Below are positions 59,720 to 64,000 of a stretch of 64,000 bases of DNA, piece by piece. Made by a program: the position numbers and the translations under genes. The notes below the pieces were generated by a model. The model was not told the DNA's origin. It did not search any database and saw only the letters and a program-made list of their open reading frames with translations. Every line of letters begins with the position of its first letter. Position 1 is the first letter of the stretch. This DNA comes from Dryococelus australis (lineage: Eukaryota > Arthropoda > Insecta > Phasmatodea > Phasmatidae), in assembly GCA_029891345.1 (NCBI GenBank), contig CM057005.1:69167232-69231231 (forward strand). Reading direction: 5' to 3'.

Positions 59720-61600
59720 TGGTATGTCTGAAATTAGTACAGCAGGTTTCTTTCTTGGGGCATAATAGTATCATAAATACTTGATGAAATATCACAATAT
59801 CTCTAGCTAGAGCTGCATCAATATACAGTGAAGTCCCTACTGTTTTTTCCAGGGGGCAGTCAAAAAATTTCCATACATCCAGGACTACAGTGGGTGAATT
59901 GACAAATACATCAATAAAATACAACTTCTGACATTAAATTTCATGTATCCCAACCCACAACCTGTGTAAAGGGAGGAAATGAGGTCATGGCAGGGCTCTG
60001 CAAAGCAACACAGAAGAGACAGCCAAAGCACATGCAATCAAGGCTGTATTCATATACTTGTTGCAGATGCCGTGCGCACAGGGCAAATGTTTGCTTTTTG
60101 AAGTGATTATAATTGATTGTTTTCTGGTTCCAATTATATTTTATTTAAAACCACAATCTGATTTTCCTCTACACTTGCACCTGACGTGGGTTATGGTGTG
60201 CTCAGAAACTGTGCTTACACATATTTGGTGACAAAAGGTGCCGAATAGGCCCTTCCAGAACATAAGTTTATTCAGAAAACATGTGCCTTCTGCATAAATT
60301 AATATAAATCGGCCAATCTCTCAAGAAGCCAGTGAAAATGAATGTAATTCTTACAAAGGAGGATACCATGCTGTTTACAAGGTAACCACTTCCCCTCTCG
60401 TCAAGTGTTCCAGGAAGCAAGGTTGGCACCTACTCTCAAACATCGACCGAACTGGAAAACTGTGCTCAATATATTTTGCACCCAGTTATTAGATATTTGC
60501 ATGAATTACCAACTTAAAAACTATTGTAGCATGCAACCTTAAGTGACAAGACCAAAAGATTTTTCATTTAATGCAGTATTTAATAAACAATACTAGTGGA
60601 TAATTTTATTATGTATTTATATTGAAATTTTGCCAGTTGGATGCAGTTTTTCGGTACGTATACATATAATCTCCTGTATTTGGACTAAATTAGATTACAC
60701 GTGAATAAAGAGTAAACAAATGAACTTTTACTAACTGATGAGACTATAGCATCTCGCATCAATATCCTGCACTGTTCTCCTGGCCAGATGCAGCCTCTCC
60801 TGTAAGTTTTTAATGTTTCAGGCACACTTCTTGTTAGCGCAATGGGTGCACCACTTAATTTCTTTTCTAAAGCTGTGACGAACTAGCTCTCGTTCATAAA
60901 ATCTAGAGTCTTAGATCACAACATAAGATTACTACCTACGTAACATATACAGCTTTGTCTTCAACATTTAAATTTCCCATATCCTAGTTTGCCATCGAGC
61001 CATCAGGTACGCGAGTAAAACCCCACCACCTGAACTGCTGTGTGCCATCACTCACTACAATTGCTTTCCCACCATAGAAACACATGTAGGTTACAGATGA
61101 AAGTTGGAGCGAACCCAAAAAAAATTTTTGTGACTGGAAATATTAAGTTATTGCATCAATCAATTAATTAAGACCAAATATGCTGAGATCAATATCTAAT
61201 GCACATAGTACTACTTGCAAGTGAATTTACTTTATCGTAGTTAAAGTGTATTATCAATTTTATCTATACTTTACAAATAGTTTAAATTGTAGTTGAATGT
61301 GGAAACCTGTTGTCCGAGTCCAAAGTGATCAAGTGTAAGTGTAACGGAGACAGCTGTAGCTATACCTGCACCTAGGATAGAGGCCTAGGTGTATCCGACA
61401 CTGGGAAACCTGGTTGCAGTATTAGCGTAACTGTTCTCTGCAGATGAGAGTAGTAGGAGGACCAGGGAATATTCACAGTTATCTAACAAGTGTCGGGGAG
61501 AGGGATCCGCCTGCAAGATTTTATGTGCACCAGGTGAAATCAAGTTCTAGCTCACCACATCCAGAAGCCAAGGCGATGTGTGCTAGCTGGGAGCTAATCT
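59720..61600. other. Stretch without recognised features
   Basis: AT-rich, with a GC-richer patch at 61,310-61,600 that lacks coding or structural signals. Confidence 0.55.
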
Positions 61601-61625
61601 TCTCCTTTTAAGTGTTTCCTCATTA

Positions 61626-61992
61626 GGGTCGCCACATTTTTTCAATTGGACAGTTCCCTGATTTCCAGACAAAAAGAATCTTTTGTTCCGTGACCTTCTC
61701 TAAGATTTTTTACTTTAAGGATTGGCGCCTTTGCATTATAACACACTTTTACACCAAAATGCTTCTCTGATATAACAAAATTGCTCACCACATAGATTGC
61801 AAAGAAAAATGCCTAAGCATTTAGTTCAAAATCATTAAAACAATTTTATATGAGATTCTGGCAGTGGTGCATGAATGACAGAACTGCCAAATATAACATC
61901 CATATCACACAATTCCCTGACATTTAGCTAACTTGGTAGAAATTCCCCGATATTACCCTGACAGTTTTCAATTTCCATACCTGTGGCAACCC
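61626..61992. mobile_element. hAT-like MITE with 8-bp target duplication
   Basis: The left end GGGTCGCCACA and the right end on the minus strand GGGTTGCCACA are inverted repeats. The flanks CCTCATTA (61618-61625) and TCTCATCA (61993-62000) match at 6 of 8 positions in register, as expected for an old hAT duplication. CCCTGA-type words occur near both ends inside the element. 367 bp, non-coding. Confidence 0.7.
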
Positions 61993-62321
61993 TCTCATCA
62001 CAAGTACATAATAGGGTCACATAGCCGACATGTGGAAAAACACATACATTAGTAATTTCACTAGGCTTTATTTGCAGCTTCTGGCAAGATTTATCACTGA
62101 TTGAACAATTGATTACAAATAACACTGGAGAGCACTGAAAGCATCCTACCTACTCTAACTCTGTTACCGTGTGGCACTAAACTGGGTTTACATGATCAGA
62201 AATGGATGGTAAAAGTGCTACAAGCACTTATCCCAGTGAGGGCATGGGGTGTGTTCAACATCCATGTAGTCCTGCACTCTGGTGGTTTGGCCCCTGTGCC
62301 TAGGTATAGGTTGACACTGGT

Positions 62322-62445
62322 TGAGCGTATTTCGACCCCGATCCCAGCAACAATGTTGTAAGGTACGTCCTGCTACTGCTGAGCATGTTTTGGCCCCTGG
62401 GTAACAAAACAAGGTTTAAAGCCACTGAGCATATTTCGACCTCAG
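62322..62445. repeat. Three spaced copies of a TGAGCATATTTCGACC word
   Basis: TGAGCGTATTTCGACCCC (62322), TGAGCATGTTTTGGCCCC (62380) and TGAGCATATTTCGACCTC (62426), spaced 58 and 46 bp, lie in a GC-richer patch (62,160-62,540) with no coding sense. Confidence 0.75.
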
Positions 62446-63399
62446 AAGAGTGAGTGGGTGCGGAGAGCACATGTGGAGATGCTGGGATTTCACCTTGGGA
62501 AAGACTCCCCGACACACACTCTGCTCTGCCCGTCAATTAATCCAGGAAAGTTGAAAAGCTGCGCCAAGTTGTTTTTCTAAATAAAATCATTGGTTTTTAT
62601 TGCTTTCACAGAGGCTGAGCGCTACAAACAACTTTCACACCACTTCAGAAAAACAATAACTGATATTTTATTTGTAGGGCTTTGAAAATAATGTTTTCCC
62701 CCTCATGGAAAAAAAAAAAATCATTAAACTGAAACTAAAACAAAACATTTCATTAGAGCTTACTCTTTAGCAGAATTTTAAAATGAATTTCATAACATTT
62801 TAGAAAATTATTCATTATAACAATTTTGTTGCAAAATCACACCAAAATAATGGATGTGGAGTATTTGCAACAAGGGGTTCTTAGTTACATTTAAATTTCA
62901 GTTTTATGTACCTAGTTATTCAATAATGAAAACAAGATGCTTTACAGAGAAAATTTTCCTTTACTGGTGCATTAAATAAACATTCATCAAACACCTGGAT
63001 ATTTATTGAAATTGAGGATTTCAGTTTTGTTACAAATTTTGGCAAATTTCTCATCGAAACAAAAGTGAAAGTTGTAATTTTTTTTTTTTTTTTTTTTTTC
63101 CTCTCTGTGTACCGAATACTCATACAACCCTATTAATTTGTTAATGTTAAACATTGTGAGTGCACTAGGAGTGGTTTAATGCATAACAGAGTGAGCAACT
63201 TGTTTACATGTGACATTTCACCACCCAGCTGCATCACCATTTTAATGTCACTCTTGCTGGAGGTAGAGTATCCAAAGCCTATTAAGTGTGGGAGTGTCAA
63301 GGACAACTTAGATATGGGCACTCAATATCTGGTTGCCTTTATGTGCAAGGCACAGTTTTTCTCTGATTATTTTGCCTCTCTAGGCCTCATTTATTGTTG

Positions 63400-63476
63400 G
63401 TTAAGATTGCAAGTAAGCCGCTTGGCTACCAGAAATATATAAAAGGACAGGAATTCAAGTATTCACAGTGTAGTAC
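63400..63476 (+). repeat. Dispersed repeat, copy 2 of 2
   Basis: GTTAAGATTGCAAGTAAGCC, then CGCTTGGC and GACAGGAATTCAAGTA, match 45,640-45,718. The surrounding 62,600-64,000 is otherwise AT-rich with a poly(T) run at about 63,079-63,099 and no gene. Confidence 0.75.
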
Positions 63477-64000
63477 TTGTCGACATGCAGAAACACACGC
63501 AGAAGGACGACATTTTCCACATGATAGCGCAACAGCATTGAAAATGTGTCATTCTTTGTATGTGTGTGTGCCTGTCCACAAGCACTACACAGTGAGTACA
63601 GACTTGAATTGCTGTCTTTTTATGTAGTTTTTATTTATTGATGTTATAAAGGCAAAAAAGGTATGCTACATGTCCCTACACAATATTAAATAGTGTACTG
63701 GAAGCTTTATACAGTACATAAAAATGAGTGTGAAACATTTATTTTAGTTCTCTTTCACTTTAAGAAATACACATTTGAAACATAAACTAGAATTCTGACG
63801 TTTCGGGGGCCTGGACAGATGGGGCCCCTAACTCACACTGCTAATATGTGGCTCTGAAATATCCCAGTAAGTTTCCCATGTCCAGTATTTTCAGACAGCT
63901 TTTTACCAGCACAACAATGACAATCAACAACTGTCTACCGAACCTTGAAATAAAAACATAGAAATAAGTGTGGTCAATAAATTGGGAAAAGATTTAAATT

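Noticed and set aside
1..64000. CRISPR arrays, operons, bacterial promoters or phage modules.
   Set aside because: Repeats lack CRISPR spacing, genes are spliced and the DNA is dominated by eukaryotic transposons.
1..64000. An intact, autonomous retroelement in the window.
   Set aside because: No reverse transcriptase signature was recognised on either strand, and every gag, protease and integrase piece is truncated, frameshifted or isolated.

Overview
This window looks like nuclear DNA of an invertebrate animal, most likely an arthropod. It is AT-rich, has spliced exons, and is crowded with decayed transposable elements. The only convincing host gene is the 3' end of a plus-strand gene resembling ANKIB1, an ankyrin-repeat RBR ubiquitin ligase. 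Two coding exons are visible (276-434 and 7053-9052). The splice junction between them is phase-consistent, and the 6.6 kb intron between them is full of retroelement debris. The first exon carries a ubiquitin-interacting-motif-like helix. The last exon starts with a second one and ends in a long Ser/Thr-rich, apparently disordered tail with a basic C-terminus. An AT-rich 3' UTR follows 9052.

From about 11.3 kb onward I find no further gene I can defend. The DNA alternates between AT-rich stretches without signals (19.4-22.0, 25.7-29.1, 44.7-48.3, 51.0-54.2, 59.7-61.6, 62.6-64.0 kb) and GC-richer islands that are transposon remains. Most islands are LTR retrotransposon pieces on the minus strand: an integrase (5.5-6.6 kb), aspartic proteases (15.5-16.1, 30.7-31.0, 35.2-35.8 kb), nucleocapsid zinc knuckles (33.25, 35.85, 50.5 kb), a gag-like domain in four dispersed copies (2.7, 37.6, 41.4, 58.4 kb), and related LTRs at 32.0-32.8, 41.9-42.7, 54.8-55.8 and 59.0-59.7 kb, with more divergent or partial ones at 16.4-17.5 and 18.6-19.3 kb. 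The order LTR, leader, gag-like ORF is kept at 32, 42 and 59 kb, which ties these parts to one retroelement lineage. I recognised no reverse transcriptase, so every copy looks dead.

DNA transposons are also present: an internally deleted Tc1-like element with both inverted repeats (42,865-43,373), a BED-finger hAT-type transposase fragment cut off by an LTR insertion (54.3 kb), two inverted copies of a 0.5 kb TA-target MITE (12.7 and 23.2 kb), a small pogo-like MITE (20.4 kb) and a hAT-like MITE with imperfect 8-bp target duplications (61.6 kb). tRNA-like SINE pieces lie at 16.1, 16.85, 25.4 and possibly 34.3 kb.

The most unusual signal is a pair of retroelement gag-region ORFs (33.5-34.2 and 36.2-36.5 kb, minus) that carry PHD-like zinc fingers with identical cysteine/histidine spacing. 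Each sits upstream of a zinc knuckle, and one is followed by an aspartic protease with the unusual active-site triad DTA. The LTR family also carries repeated hairpins after its TATA box and a small hairpin just inside its 3' terminus.
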